This document shows, piece by piece, positions 9,086-18,167 of a DNA stretch of 64,000 nucleotides (its first letter is position 1; each line of letters begins with the position of its first letter). The DNA lies in NCBI RefSeq assembly GCF_014217835.1, contig NZ_CP055263.1:3847501-3911500 (forward strand). Reading direction: 5' to 3'. A program made the translations under genes and the position numbers. The notes beneath the pieces were generated by a model. It did not search any database and was not told the DNA's origin. It worked only from the letters and a program-made list of their open reading frames with translations. The stretch is from Metabacillus sp. KUDC1714 (lineage in GTDB: Bacteria > Bacillota > Bacilli > Bacillales > Bacillaceae).

Positions 9086-10003
9086 TTAGAAGTTATCACC
9101 ACTAGTATGTATCTCTTTTGGTAACTCATGTGGTGCACTTGGAACTTCTCTTTTATAATGTTCAAACGTATCGGAGGAAAGAATCACAATAATTAATTGG
9201 CCGCCAACTACTTTAGAACGAATGAGAAGAGGTTGGGTGTGGCGATTTTGAAAAGTGAAATCCGGTCCGTACCAGCTTACTGTTGCATCTCGATTTGGAG
9301 GAACATAAGGAACCCTCCTACTATGGGAATAGCGTTCAATGATTTTTACTCCTGCTTTGTCTACTGCATTAAAAAGGGTGGAGGAAACTTGGCAAATACC
9401 TCCTCCGACTCCTTCAGCTAGTTCGCCCTTTACAATAATCGGTGCAGATAAATATCCTTTCTCAATGGTTCGTTTACCGACAACATTATTGAATGAAAAT
9501 GTTTCTCCTGGAAAAACAACAAAGTTATTTATTGCTTCTGATGCTAAAAAAATATTATGTGTGCGTTCTTTATTTCTACTATTAAAATAGGTAATATATA
9601 GGCTTATTCGTTTCGTACTAATGCTTGCTAGCAACTCACTATCAACCTTTGGATAAAGGGTTTTGATTGGAATTTCCATTGAAGTAGCACCATTTTTATA
9701 AAACTTTGTATAAAACACTTCTCTAAATTTTTCTCGGTTAAGCGCATGTCCCATTTGTTCACTAATTAAGGATCCGTTTTTGTCAAAAGATGCATTAATG
9801 GGTTCTTTATAAATTTCTGTTTCAAGTGATTCAATAAGCTGGTTATATTTCTTCTGATTAATCATTGATTTATCAAAGGGAGGTAGAGCATATTCTGAGC
9901 GATTTATGACGTTCACTTTTTCACCTTGAAAAGTTAATGATATGTCATCAGTTTGATTGCTCGGATATATGGCTAGAAAAAGTAACATTAACATTATTTT
10001 CAT
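9086..10003 (-). CDS. Secreted VanW-family protein
   Basis: 305 residues. An N-terminal hydrophobic segment (MKIMLMLLFLAIYP) suggests export. The C-terminal half is a VanW domain: FVVFPGETFSFNNVVGKRT, then GGGICQVSSTLFNA and RHSRRVPYV-like basic and aromatic segments (YSHSRRVPYVPPNRDATVS). VanW proteins are associated with the Gram-positive envelope and some vancomycin-resistance clusters, but their biochemical role is unsettled. An upstream in-frame GTG at 10013 exists, but the ATG at 10003 is preceded by AAAGGTGGAG at proper spacing and is preferred. The next gene upstream (10038-10889, same strand, also secreted) is probably in the same operon. A dispersed repeat abuts its 3' end. Confidence 0.85.
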   Translation of the reverse strand: MKIMLMLLFLAIYPSNQTDDISLTFQGEKVNVINRSEYALPPFDKSMINQKKYNQLIESLETEIYKEPINASFDKNGSLISEQMGHALNREKFREVFYTKFYKNGATSMEIPIKTLYPKVDSELLASISTKRISLYITYFNSRNKERTHNIFLASEAINNFVVFPGETFSFNNVVGKRTIEKGYLSAPIIVKGELAEGVGGGICQVSSTLFNAVDKAGVKIIERYSHSRRVPYVPPNRDATVSWYGPDFTFQNRHTQPLLIRSKVVGGQLIIVILSSDTFEHYKREVPSAPHELPKEIHTSGDNF

Positions 10004-10037
10004 CGATAACTCCACCTTTGATAGTCTCTATTTTAAT

Positions 10038-10889
10038 TTACTTAACGGATGATAAGAAAGGATCAATATTTACTTTCCAAGGGGAAATTGGAGATGCTCT
10101 CACCAACGTAAAGGTAAGGTTGGTTTTAACAGGTCCTCTATCCTTAATAAACAATTTAACCTCAACAGGGATTTCTTTTACTAATGATGAGGATGAATCT
10201 GTTTCCTTTGTTTGGAGTATGGACCATTGCATGGCTTCAATTTTCTCTATTTTATTTAGCTCCCTTTTTATATTCCTGTGTTTACTTATAGAAATTTTTT
10301 CAGCTAAGCCTTGATCACCATTTTTAATTGTAACTAGAAAAACATTGAGCAGTTGGGATGATGGAAGATTGTTCATATATTCATCAATTCTTCCTGCAGC
10401 TTTTAGAATCATAACATGATGTGATATGTCTGATTTACCTGTTCGATGTGTCGTGCTTCCTGCAAAATGAATGCAAAAATGACCAGGAAATCCGTTCTGA
10501 AGAGCACCTGCACCATGTGGCATTCCATGCATAGAAGCAGGAATTAAGCTGCTGTCATGTGCTAAAATTAAAACGGCTCTACGGTGCCAACTCCATGTTC
10601 CATTATAAATAGCCTTCATTATCTTTGTGTCTTTTTTAGTTAAAGGCTGAACATCAGCATGACCACTTCCTGCTCTTCTTTGAACATCAAAGCTCATACC
10701 GCTTTCCACATCGATCACAGTAAATGTCGATTTTCTAGGAAGTGACTCGTCTATAGAATCCCAATTTTGCATGTCAATTTGAAAGCTTATTGGAGATGGA
10801 GGATATTCGACTGTTGATGCATATGTATGTTGATGATCAAGTGAAAAAGGTAGCAAGTATAAAATGAAAGTTAATAAAGTATATTTCAC
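10038..10889 (-). CDS. Uncharacterised secreted protein with HFCIH motif
   Basis: 283 residues starting at a GTG with a weak upstream GGAG. Residues about 1-24 form a signal peptide (KYTLLTFILYLLPF, cleavage near TYASTVEY). The conserved-looking core runs from FTVIDVESGMSFDVQRRAG through GHADVQPLTKKD, WSWHRRAVLI, ASMHGMPHG and GFPGHFCIHFAGSTTHRTG, rich in His, Cys and Asp that could be catalytic or metal-binding. A 100-residue C-terminal region looks like a beta-rich accessory domain. I do not recognise a named family with certainty. The HG and GHFCIH pattern recalls cell-wall L,D-transpeptidase active sites, but order and spacing do not match the usual motif. It is paired with the VanW-like gene downstream, so an envelope role is inferred. 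Confidence 0.75.
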   Translation of the reverse strand: MKYTLLTFILYLLPFSLDHQHTYASTVEYPPSPISFQIDMQNWDSIDESLPRKSTFTVIDVESGMSFDVQRRAGSGHADVQPLTKKDTKIMKAIYNGTWSWHRRAVLILAHDSSLIPASMHGMPHGAGALQNGFPGHFCIHFAGSTTHRTGKSDISHHVMILKAAGRIDEYMNNLPSSQLLNVFLVTIKNGDQGLAEKISISKHRNIKRELNKIEKIEAMQWSILQTKETDSSSSLVKEIPVEVKLFIKDRGPVKTNLTFTLVRASPISPWKVNIDPFLSSVK

Positions 10890-11168
10890 AGCTAGATGTC
10901 AACTCCAATATTTTGTAGATACATCTATTTTGTGTATTTTTTGTAATAAAATAGCCTCAAAAAAATGGAAAATTTAGTATCAACTTTTCTGATCCATAGA
11001 AGAGGAATAGGAGCAAAGTATCTTAATGGAGGATCACGAAAGTCTACCTGTAGTTTTCATTAGTTTTAAAGAATGTGCATCTTTCAATACAATTAATCAC
11101 TTGTTCCTTCTAAAATTTGTTACAATTGCATATACATAGGTTTCATCATTAGAATAGGAGAATGCATC

Positions 11169-12149
11169 ATGCTTCAAACCGTAAATCGGCAGCTTGAAAG
11201 GTCTATGCCATTCATTACGCCAGTGAGTGTTATTCTCGGTGTTTTATTTGCCGATCATTTACTAATTTTCTCATTTTTAATTCCCTGGATTTTTGCATTC
11301 ATTACGTTTTCAGGAAGTCTCAATTCTAATTTTGCTTCACTAAAAGGAGTCATTAAAAGTCCACTTCCATTACTCATTATTCTATTACTATTGCACATCG
11401 TGATGCCAGTGATCGCTTGGTTTGCAGGGCATTTTCTCTTTGCAAATGATCACTTTACTGTTACTGGATTGGTGTTAGCTTCTGTAATTCCAACTGGGAT
11501 TACTAGTTTTATTTGGGTCACAATATATAAGGGGAACATTGCCTTAGCCTTATCAATTATCTTATTTGATACAATACTTTCCCCATTCCTAGTGCCACAT
11601 ACACTTTCATTTCTTGTTGGGCAGAAGGTAGAGATCGATACTTTTTCAATCATGAACGGGTTGATATATATGGTGGTTCTTCCTTCCATAATAGGTATGT
11701 TCATAAACCAATTATCAAAAGGGAAAAGCGTAAATGTCGGCAAAACATTAGCACCGTTTTCTAAATTAGGGCTAGCTTCTGTAGTCATGATTAATGGTGC
11801 AGTTGTTGCCCCTTATTTAAAAGTGATTACAAGTAAGTTAGTTGTTATTGCGATAACTGTTTTTATTCTCGCTTTTATAGGGTATCTTCTAGCTTGGTTA
11901 GTGGGGAATTGGTTAAACAGAGATCGAGAAACGAAAGTAGCATTGATCTTTACTGGTGGAATGCGCAATATTAGCGCCGGTGCTGTTATCGCAGTTCAAT
12001 ATTTTCCACCTGCAGTTGCGGTTCCTGTTATAGTTGGAATGTTGTTTCAACAAATTTTAGCTTCTATTTTTGGTTTTTTATTTAAGAAGATTGAAGATCG
12101 ACAAGTTCATACTAGAAAACAGCTTGCTGACAATGTAAGTGCTTCATAG
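11169..12149 (+). CDS. BASS-family (bile acid:sodium symporter-type) transporter
   Basis: 326 residues with about ten membrane segments in the BASS fold, e.g. FITPVSVILGVLFADHLLIF, PLLIILLLLHIVMPVIAWF and VIAITVFILAFIGYLLAWLV. The family motif region is seen in GLVLASVIPTGITSFIWV and near TGGMRNISAGAVIAVQYF. Members move organic anions with sodium; bacterial relatives include pantothenate/ketopantoate and keto-acid carriers, so the substrate cannot be stated. It is followed by a TPP riboswitch that belongs to the next operon. The start has AATAGGAGA about 5 bases upstream. Confidence 0.85.
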   Translation: MLQTVNRQLERSMPFITPVSVILGVLFADHLLIFSFLIPWIFAFITFSGSLNSNFASLKGVIKSPLPLLIILLLLHIVMPVIAWFAGHFLFANDHFTVTGLVLASVIPTGITSFIWVTIYKGNIALALSIILFDTILSPFLVPHTLSFLVGQKVEIDTFSIMNGLIYMVVLPSIIGMFINQLSKGKSVNVGKTLAPFSKLGLASVVMINGAVVAPYLKVITSKLVVIAITVFILAFIGYLLAWLVGNWLNRDRETKVALIFTGGMRNISAGAVIAVQYFPPAVAVPVIVGMLFQQILASIFGFLFKKIEDRQVHTRKQLADNVSAS

Positions 12150-12273
12150 TATTGATTTAAGGTCATGTTATGTATGAAAATCAAGCAGATAAATGAATTC
12201 TGTTGCTAAATATAACATATTGTGTTAAAAATAATGTAATCAATCTAATCGTTATTTGATAATTTAATAGATT

Positions 12274-12362
12274 CACCACTAGGGGGGCTTTATGAAGCTG
12301 AGAGAGACCAATGTCTTGACCCTTATTACCTGATCTAGATAATACTAGCGTAGGGAAGAGGT
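12274..12362 (+). promoter_or_regulatory. TPP riboswitch (THI element) of the pyrimidine-salvage operon
   Basis: Contains the hallmark blocks ACTAGGGGGGCTT, AAGCTGAGAGAG, GACCCTTATTACCTGATCTA and AATACTAGCGTAGGGAAG in canonical order. TPP binding in this class stabilises the aptamer and, with the terminator downstream at 12430-12462, should shut transcription of ylmB-tenA-thiZXY when thiamine pyrophosphate is plentiful. Confidence 0.96.
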
Positions 12363-12429
12363 GTTTGAAAATAAGCGCGAAAATGAAAGAGTTATTTTTT
12401 ACAAGCGTTTGTACATATATTGTTCATTC

Positions 12430-12462
12430 AAACCACTTCTTACCAAGAGAAGTGGTTTTTTT
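12430..12462 (+). terminator. Riboswitch-controlled intrinsic terminator
   Basis: An 11-bp stem AAACCACTTCT (12430-12440) with AGAAGTGGTTT (12448-12458), ending in a T run to 12462. It lies 68 bases after the TPP aptamer and 75 bases before ylmB. Confidence 0.9.
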
Positions 12463-12537
12463 ATGTTCAAATTATGGTTTCACCTACATGATTAGGCAAT
12501 ATGCCTGATTTTGCACTACTTAAAAAGGAGGCATAAC

Positions 12538-13815
12538 ATGACAAAGGAAATTGATCTGCTTGTAGAGCAAATTGATGTAAAAAAAGATGAACTTATTGAA
12601 TTACTTAAAAGGCTGATTGAATATAAAACACCTGCACCCCCTGCAAGAAACACAATGGAAGCACAGCAGTTTGTTGCTAACTTTTTAAGAGAAAATGGCT
12701 TCTCCATCGATATGTGGGATGTTTACCCAAATGATCCGAATGTTGTAGGTTTTCTAGAAGGTAAGCAAGCTGATAATTTTAATAGCTTGATCATTAACGG
12801 ACATATTGATGTTGCAGAGGTTAATGAGGATGAGAAGTGGGAAGCTAATCCGTTTATTCCTATTGTAAAAGACGGCGCAATCATCGGTCGTGGTGCATCA
12901 GATATGAAGGGTGGTTTAGCTGGTGCTCTGTTTGCTATTAAGCTTTTACATGAAGCAGGAATTGATCTGCCAGGTAGCTTAACTTTTCAGTCTGTTATTG
13001 GTGAAGAGGTTGGTGAAGCAGGAACACTTGAATGCTGTAAGAGAGGGTATACGGCAGATTTCGCTGTTGTCGTGGATACAAGTGATTTACATATACAAGG
13101 CCAAGGTGGTGTGATTACTGGCTGGATTACGGTTAAGAGTTCACAAACCTTCCATGATGCAACAAGAAGACAAATGCTTCATGCTGGTGGAAAGCTATTT
13201 GGCTCAAGTGCTATAGAAAAGATGATGAAAATAATCCATGGACTGCAGGAGTTAGAACGCCATTGGGCAGTGATGAAAGGCTATCCAGGATTTATTCCGG
13301 GAACAAATACAATTAATCCGGCAGTTATCGAAGGTGGTAGACATGCTGCATTTATTGCAGATGAATGTCGACTTTGGATTACTGTACATTATTATCCAAA
13401 TGAATCTCATGAACAAATCATAAAGGAAATTGAGGAGCATCTACTTCATGTAGCTAAAGCTGATCCATGGCTTCGGGAAAATCCGCCGACATTTGTATGG
13501 GGTGGGAAGTCAATGATCGTTGATCGTGGTGAAATCTTCCCTTCATTAGAGGTTGATCCTACCCACCCTGGTGTGAAACAACTAGCGTCTGCTCACCAAG
13601 GAATTATAAATAGTAAGGCAGTTGTTGATGTTTCTCCAACAGTAACAGATGGTGGTTGGCTTGGTGCTGCTGGAATTCCAACAGCAATTTATGGACCAGG
13701 AAACTTACAAAATGCACATTCGGTAAATGAGCAGGTTTCAATTGAACAGCTTATCGAATATACGAAAGTTATTTTAACGTTTATATATGAATGGTGCCAT
13801 ACGAAACGCACTTGA
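12538..13815 (+). CDS. ylmB: Formylaminopyrimidine deformylase YlmB (M20-family amidohydrolase)
   Basis: In B. subtilis YlmB removes the formyl group from N-formyl-4-amino-5-aminomethyl-2-methylpyrimidine, a thiamine breakdown product, before TenA acts. This protein has 425 residues, matching YlmB. M20 metallopeptidase motifs are visible: IINGHIDVAEVNE, IIGRGASDMKGG, VIGEEVGEAGT and late IYGPGNLQNAHSVNE. The family alone could also suggest ArgE/DapE; context decides, because a TPP riboswitch precedes it and tenA, thiZ, thiX and thiY follow. An in-frame TTG at 12511 is rejected, since the strong AAAAGGAGG at 12523-12531 points to the ATG at 12538. Confidence 0.9.
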   Translation: MTKEIDLLVEQIDVKKDELIELLKRLIEYKTPAPPARNTMEAQQFVANFLRENGFSIDMWDVYPNDPNVVGFLEGKQADNFNSLIINGHIDVAEVNEDEKWEANPFIPIVKDGAIIGRGASDMKGGLAGALFAIKLLHEAGIDLPGSLTFQSVIGEEVGEAGTLECCKRGYTADFAVVVDTSDLHIQGQGGVITGWITVKSSQTFHDATRRQMLHAGGKLFGSSAIEKMMKIIHGLQELERHWAVMKGYPGFIPGTNTINPAVIEGGRHAAFIADECRLWITVHYYPNESHEQIIKEIEEHLLHVAKADPWLRENPPTFVWGGKSMIVDRGEIFPSLEVDPTHPGVKQLASAHQGIINSKAVVDVSPTVTDGGWLGAAGIPTAIYGPGNLQNAHSVNEQVSIEQLIEYTKVILTFIYEWCHTKRT

Positions 13816-13927
13816 AAATAGGGGCATGAAGTGACACTACCAAAAGTGTAAAAGTATCTTCTATCCATGTACGACTACCCTAGGCAAAATCAAGGTGTTT
13901 TAGGCTTATCTAATAGGAGGTAATTTA

Positions 13928-14602
13928 ATGAAGTTCAGTCAAAGACTTTATGCAAAGGTTCTACCGATATGGAATCGGAATCATACCCATCCATTTGTCC
14001 TTCAAATGGGGGATGGAACATTAGAAAAGGAAAAGTTTCGCTTTTACATGATTCAGGATTATATATATTTAATTGAATATGCAAAGGTTTTTGCATTAGG
14101 CGCAGTGAAGGCAACAGACCTTGAAACAATGGGGAAATTTGCTGCATTACTTCATTCTACACTGAATGAAGAAATGGAACTTCATCGTCAATATGCAAAA
14201 CGATTCGATATTTCTGTTGAAGAGCTTGAAATAGCAAAACCGTCACCAACAACATTGGCTTATACACATTACATGCTCCATGTTAGTCAAAATGGAACAC
14301 TTGCTGAGCTTGTTTCCGCACTACTTCCATGCATGTGGAGTTATTGGGAGATTGGTAAAGAGTTAAATCAACGAAAAGGTGCAAGTGACAATGAGTTTTA
14401 TGGTGAGTGGATAAGTATGTATGCTTCAGATGAGTTTGGTCAGCTTGCTACATGGTGTATTGACTTAATTGATCAATTAGCTGAAGGAAAGCCAGAATCA
14501 GAGCTTGAGAAACTGGAGGACATTTTTCTTAATACAACTCGTTTTGAATATATGTTTTGGGATATGGCCTACCAAGAAGCGATGTGGCCGACAGATGAAT
14601 AA
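13928..14602 (+). CDS. tenA: Thiaminase II / aminopyrimidine aminohydrolase
   Basis: Hydrolyses aminomethyl-pyrimidine to hydroxymethyl-pyrimidine (HMP), which re-enters thiamine synthesis. 224 residues, normal length. The B. subtilis TenA catalytic residues are found at the same numbers: Asp44 (MIQDYIYL) and Cys135 (LLPCMWSYW); the conserved late glutamate is Glu207 (TRFEYMFW). The start follows TAGGAGGT about 7 bases upstream. It is 112 bp after ylmB and overlaps thiZ by 8 bases, indicating translational coupling in a salvage operon. Confidence 0.95.
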   Translation: MKFSQRLYAKVLPIWNRNHTHPFVLQMGDGTLEKEKFRFYMIQDYIYLIEYAKVFALGAVKATDLETMGKFAALLHSTLNEEMELHRQYAKRFDISVEELEIAKPSPTTLAYTHYMLHVSQNGTLAELVSALLPCMWSYWEIGKELNQRKGASDNEFYGEWISMYASDEFGQLATWCIDLIDQLAEGKPESELEKLEDIFLNTTRFEYMFWDMAYQEAMWPTDE

Positions 14603-15359
14603 GTCAGCCTTAACGTTTCAAAATGTTAGCTTTCACTATGAAGAAGGAAATACCCCGATCCTCCAAGACTTTGATATACATATTAGCAAAGGTGAGTTCG
14701 TGAGTATAATTGGACCAAGCGGTTCTGGGAAAAGTACATTATTTAAGTTAGTCACAGGGTTAGAACAACCCACAGAGGGTGAGATTTTTCTAAGGGGTCA
14801 ATTGGCTACTAATCGTCTTGGGCAGGTTGGCTACATGCCACAGCAAGATTTGCTTTTACCTTGGCGGACAATTATCGAAAACGCTGCCCTTCCATTAGAA
14901 ATAAAAGGAATTAAAAAGCGTGAAGCACATCAGCAGGTTCTTGAATTACTTGAGGCATTTGGCTTAAAGGGTATTGAAGACTGTTACCCGAGTGATTTAT
15001 CAGGAGGGATGAGGCAAAGAGTTTCGTTTTTACGTACTATTTTAACTGGTTCTCAAGTCTTACTGTTAGATGAGCCTTTTAGCGCCCTTGATGCGATCAC
15101 GCGAATTTCTTTGCAGGAATGGTTAATAGCTCAATGGCAAAAGCGGAAGGAAACAATTCTTTTTATTACACATGACGTAAACGAGGCGCTGTTTTTATCA
15201 GATAGAATCTTCGTTTTTACGGAAACGCCATCTAGTAAACTAGAAGAAGTTAAGGTTCCTCTCGAACGTCCGCGAAACTTAAAGGATTTGAATAAGCCTG
15301 CATTACTGGAGATGAAGGATTACTTGATTGACCAGCTTCGAAAGAGGATGAAGCTATGA
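14595..15359 (+). CDS. thiZ: ABC transporter ATP-binding protein for thiamine pyrimidine precursor
   Basis: 254 residues. Walker A GPSGSGKST, Q-loop in VGYMPQQDLLLPW, signature LSGGMRQR and Walker B VLLLDEPFSALD are all intact. It powers uptake with ThiX (permease) and ThiY (binding protein). The frame is open upstream into tenA, but the ATG at 14595 gives a start immediately before the family N-terminus (ALTFQNVSFHY) and overlaps the tenA stop. The stop overlaps the thiX start as ATGA. The nitrate/sulfonate/NMT1-type ABC subfamily fits the ThiY partner. Confidence 0.92.
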   Translation: MNKSALTFQNVSFHYEEGNTPILQDFDIHISKGEFVSIIGPSGSGKSTLFKLVTGLEQPTEGEIFLRGQLATNRLGQVGYMPQQDLLLPWRTIIENAALPLEIKGIKKREAHQQVLELLEAFGLKGIEDCYPSDLSGGMRQRVSFLRTILTGSQVLLLDEPFSALDAITRISLQEWLIAQWQKRKETILFITHDVNEALFLSDRIFVFTETPSSKLEEVKVPLERPRNLKDLNKPALLEMKDYLIDQLRKRMKL

Positions 15360-16108
15360 GTTTTTTGAAAAAATATGCAGCAGCAAGCCTTCTTGTTAGT
15401 TGCTTTTTATTAATCTGGGAGGTTGGTGCAGGGCTGATAGATTTAGGGTTTATTCTACCAGCGCCAACTGATATAGTTCGTAAACTATGGGAATTAAAAG
15501 GTCCATTGTTTGTTAATCATTTACCTTCAACATTGTTAATTATCTTTATCGGTTTATTCCTATCAATTGTTTTTGGAGTCGGCTTAGCGGTGTGGATGAG
15601 TGTAAGTAAAATGGTTGAAAGAACGTTTTATCCGATTATCATCGCGTCTCAAACGATACCGATTATAGCTCTTGCACCAATATTTGTTCTTTGGTTCGGT
15701 TACTCGATCTGGAGCAAGGTTGTCGTGACAGTTCTTATTACGTTTTTTCCGATAACAGTAAACACATATGATGGTCTTTGCTCAACGAGTAAGGAATACA
15801 GGGATCTATTATTAACAATGGGGGCAAGTAAAAAGGATCTTTTCTTTAAACTACAAGTACCCGCAAGCGCCCCGCATTTCTTCTCTGGCTTGAAGGTTGC
15901 AGTTACACTTAGCGTGATTGGCGCAGCGATTGGTGAATGGATTGGCGCTCAAGCTGGTTTAGGCTATTTTAGTAGACGAATGATGACACAGTTCGATGGG
16001 GCAGGAGTTTTTGCTCCGATTGTCTTGCTATCTGCAGTAGGAATTATCTTATTTATTTTCGTTGTTTACTTAGAAAAAAGAACATTAAAATGGAGGAAAA
16101 CAAAATGA
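15356..16108 (+). CDS. thiX: ABC transporter permease for thiamine pyrimidine precursor
   Basis: 250 residues with about six membrane segments, starting with a hydrophobic helix (AASLLVSCFLLIWEVGAGLI). The EAA-type loop that contacts the ATPase is seen as EYRDLLLTMGASKKDLFFKL. It overlaps thiZ by 4 bases and thiY by 4 bases, so the three are translated together. It belongs to the binding-protein-dependent permease family; the specific substrate is inferred from operon context (YlmB, TenA, TPP riboswitch). Confidence 0.92.
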   Translation: MSFLKKYAAASLLVSCFLLIWEVGAGLIDLGFILPAPTDIVRKLWELKGPLFVNHLPSTLLIIFIGLFLSIVFGVGLAVWMSVSKMVERTFYPIIIASQTIPIIALAPIFVLWFGYSIWSKVVVTVLITFFPITVNTYDGLCSTSKEYRDLLLTMGASKKDLFFKLQVPASAPHFFSGLKVAVTLSVIGAAIGEWIGAQAGLGYFSRRMMTQFDGAGVFAPIVLLSAVGIILFIFVVYLEKRTLKWRKTK

Positions 16109-17127
16109 AAAAGTTTTTATTACTAATTTTATGCTTTATGCTCGGAATACTGACAGCATGCTCAGGTGGTGAAAGTACTTCTACAGAACAGGCAGGAGAA
16201 GGAAAGGAAGAAACAGAAGAACTAAAGAATGTTAGTATTATGCTGGATTGGTATCCAAATGCGGTTCATAGCTATTTATATGTTGCCCAAGAAAAAGGAT
16301 ATTTTAAAGAGGAAGGACTAAATGTAGACATTCAATTCCCAGCAAATCCAACTGATCCGATAAATTTAGCAGCTGCAGGTCAAATTACACTAGGAATTTC
16401 TTATCAACCTGATGTGATTATTGCTCGTGCTAATCAAGATGTAAAGATTAAATCTGTAGGTGCAATTGTACGCTCACCATTAAATCGAGTAGTTTTTCTT
16501 GAGGATAGTGAGATTCAGTCTCCAAAGGATTTAGAAGGAAAAACTGTTGGTTATCCAGGGATACCGCTAAATGAATCCCTTATTAAATCTATGGTAAAAG
16601 CAGATGGTGGGAATCCTGATAATGTTGAAATGGTTGATGTTGGCTTTGAATTAGGGTCATCCATTGTTAGTGAAAAAGTCGATGCAGTGATCGGAGCATA
16701 TATCAATCATGAGGTACCTGTATTGAAGCATGAAGGCTATGAAACTCGTAATCTTAACCCTACCGAATATAGTATTCCAAGCTACAATGAGTTAATAGCA
16801 GTAACAAGTGATAAAACATGGGAAGAAGAACAAGATAGCATTAAAGCATTTTGGCGTGCTGCTACAAAGGGTTATGAATTTACAGCCGAAAATCCTGAGG
16901 AAGCATTAAACATACTATTAAGTAATCAGGATGAAGCCAACTTTCCACTAGTCGAAGAGGTGGAAGTACAAAGCTTAGACATACTATTACCACTTATGGA
17001 ATCAGATGAAGGCTTTGGAAGCCAAAGTAAGGAACAATGGGAAGATACAATTAACTGGATGAAAGAGGCTGGCTTAATTGAAAAAGACCCAGCTGTGGAA
17101 GATATATTTGTGAATATTTCTGAGTGA
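16105..17127 (+). CDS. thiY: Thiamine pyrimidine precursor-binding lipoprotein
   Basis: 340 residues. A lipoprotein signal peptide ends in the lipobox LTAC (GILTACSGG), so the protein is anchored outside the membrane. An NMT1/THI5-like ligand-binding domain follows, with VSIMLDWYPNAVHSYLYVA and FPANPTDPINLAAAGQITLG, matching B. subtilis ThiY, which binds formylaminopyrimidine. The ATG at 16105 is chosen over an in-frame ATG at 16090 because TGGAGG at 16091-16096 is its ribosome binding site and the signal peptide then starts MKKFLLL. I see no clear terminator after it. Confidence 0.93.
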   Translation: MKKFLLLILCFMLGILTACSGGESTSTEQAGEGKEETEELKNVSIMLDWYPNAVHSYLYVAQEKGYFKEEGLNVDIQFPANPTDPINLAAAGQITLGISYQPDVIIARANQDVKIKSVGAIVRSPLNRVVFLEDSEIQSPKDLEGKTVGYPGIPLNESLIKSMVKADGGNPDNVEMVDVGFELGSSIVSEKVDAVIGAYINHEVPVLKHEGYETRNLNPTEYSIPSYNELIAVTSDKTWEEEQDSIKAFWRAATKGYEFTAENPEEALNILLSNQDEANFPLVEEVEVQSLDILLPLMESDEGFGSQSKEQWEDTINWMKEAGLIEKDPAVEDIFVNISE

Positions 17128-17317
17128 TTGAACGTAGGCTTCAAATGAAGAAAAAAATAGAAATTAAAACAAGGGCATAAGTTTACAGTTATCCATCTCT
17201 GCTTTGTAATTATAAACTGTTGGTAATCTTTTGAAAAAGTGCTTGTCCATCAAGAGAATTTTGTAATACTATATATATGTTAGAGAAATTTCATAATTAG
17301 AGGAGAGAAGAGACGAG

Positions 17318-18019
17318 ATGAGTAGAGTTGAGCTGAGTAATAAGTTAGATTTAAACCGAATTGTGTTTATTGGTAGGACGTATGAAGAATATGTTCAAAT
17401 GTTTTCATTAAAAGAAAATGAGCTTAAGGGAAAAAGGATTTTAGATTGTCCTTCAGGAGCGTGCTCCTTTACTGCAGTTGTAAAGGAAAAAGGGTTTGAT
17501 GTAACAGCCTGTGATATTGCATACTCAGTTCCAGTAGAAAGCTTATTAAAAAAGGGTTTAAATGATATTGCTCATGCCATGGAGAGTATGGAAAAGATAA
17601 AACATGGATATAAATGGGATTTTTTTAGTAATATAGAAGAGTTGAAATATCAACGAATCAGAGCATTAAAAGATTGCACAGCTAGTATGAAGAAATTTCC
17701 TAGGCAATATGTAACAGCGACATTACCTCATTTGCCTTTTCAAAATAATGAATTTGATCTCACTTTATCTGCACATTTTCTATTTATGTATGGAGATAGA
17801 CTAGATTATTCTTTCCACCTAAAAACACTGAAAGAGCTGTTAAGGGTTACAAAAGAAGAGCTCCGTATTTTTCCGTTGGTCGATTTAGAGGGGAAAAGAT
17901 ATGTACGTTTAGATGAATTGCTAAGTGAACTTGGTAGTGGAATTAGGTTTGAAGAGGAAAGGGTTTCATATGAATTTCAGGCAAATGCGCATACTATGTT
18001 AAAAATATATAAGAAATAA
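17318..18019 (+). CDS. Class I SAM-dependent methyltransferase-like protein
   Basis: 233 residues. A SAM-binding motif I-like segment is KRILDCPSGACSFTAVV (about residues 38-55), followed by an acidic position in VTACDIAYS, and a motif IV-like FQNNEFDLTLSAHFLFMYGD near residue 145. A roughly 80-residue helical insertion (SLLKKGLNDIAHAMESMEKI onward) separates them. The substrate is not predictable. Its terminator was apparently shared with the convergent lipoprotein gene at 19447-20214 and has been split by an IS element. Confidence 0.75.
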   Translation: MSRVELSNKLDLNRIVFIGRTYEEYVQMFSLKENELKGKRILDCPSGACSFTAVVKEKGFDVTACDIAYSVPVESLLKKGLNDIAHAMESMEKIKHGYKWDFFSNIEELKYQRIRALKDCTASMKKFPRQYVTATLPHLPFQNNEFDLTLSAHFLFMYGDRLDYSFHLKTLKELLRVTKEELRIFPLVDLEGKRYVRLDELLSELGSGIRFEEERVSYEFQANAHTMLKIYKK

Positions 18020-18110
18020 AGAACAAAAGCTTAGGGAGACCGCTTATTGACTTTAGAACTGGGAGTCAAAGTGTGATTTACAATACAAGAATTTTATAAT
18101 TATTTCAGAT

Positions 18111-18126
18111 AAAAAATGCTGTGTGA
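18111..18126. terminator. Left half of a bidirectional terminator split by an IS element
   Basis: AAAAAATGCTGTGTG at 18111-18125 is the exact reverse complement of CACACAGCATTTTTT at 19423-19437. Removing the IS and one target duplication restores a 15-bp perfect stem with an ACATT loop and T runs on both strands, between the convergent genes at 17318-18019 and 19447-20214. Confidence 0.85.
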
Positions 18127-18167
18127 CATTTGGACTGACCCATCTAAATGAGACTTAGAAAAAACAC

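Noticed and set aside
9937..10314. A 125-codon plus-strand ORF across two minus-strand genes
   Set aside because: Antisense shadow of the VanW-like and HFCIH genes, which have signal peptides and family motifs.
12404..12417. ACAAGCGTTTGT palindrome as a LacI-type or cre operator
   Set aside because: It lies in the expression platform of a TPP riboswitch, mismatches both consensus sequences, and may be part of the antiterminator fold.
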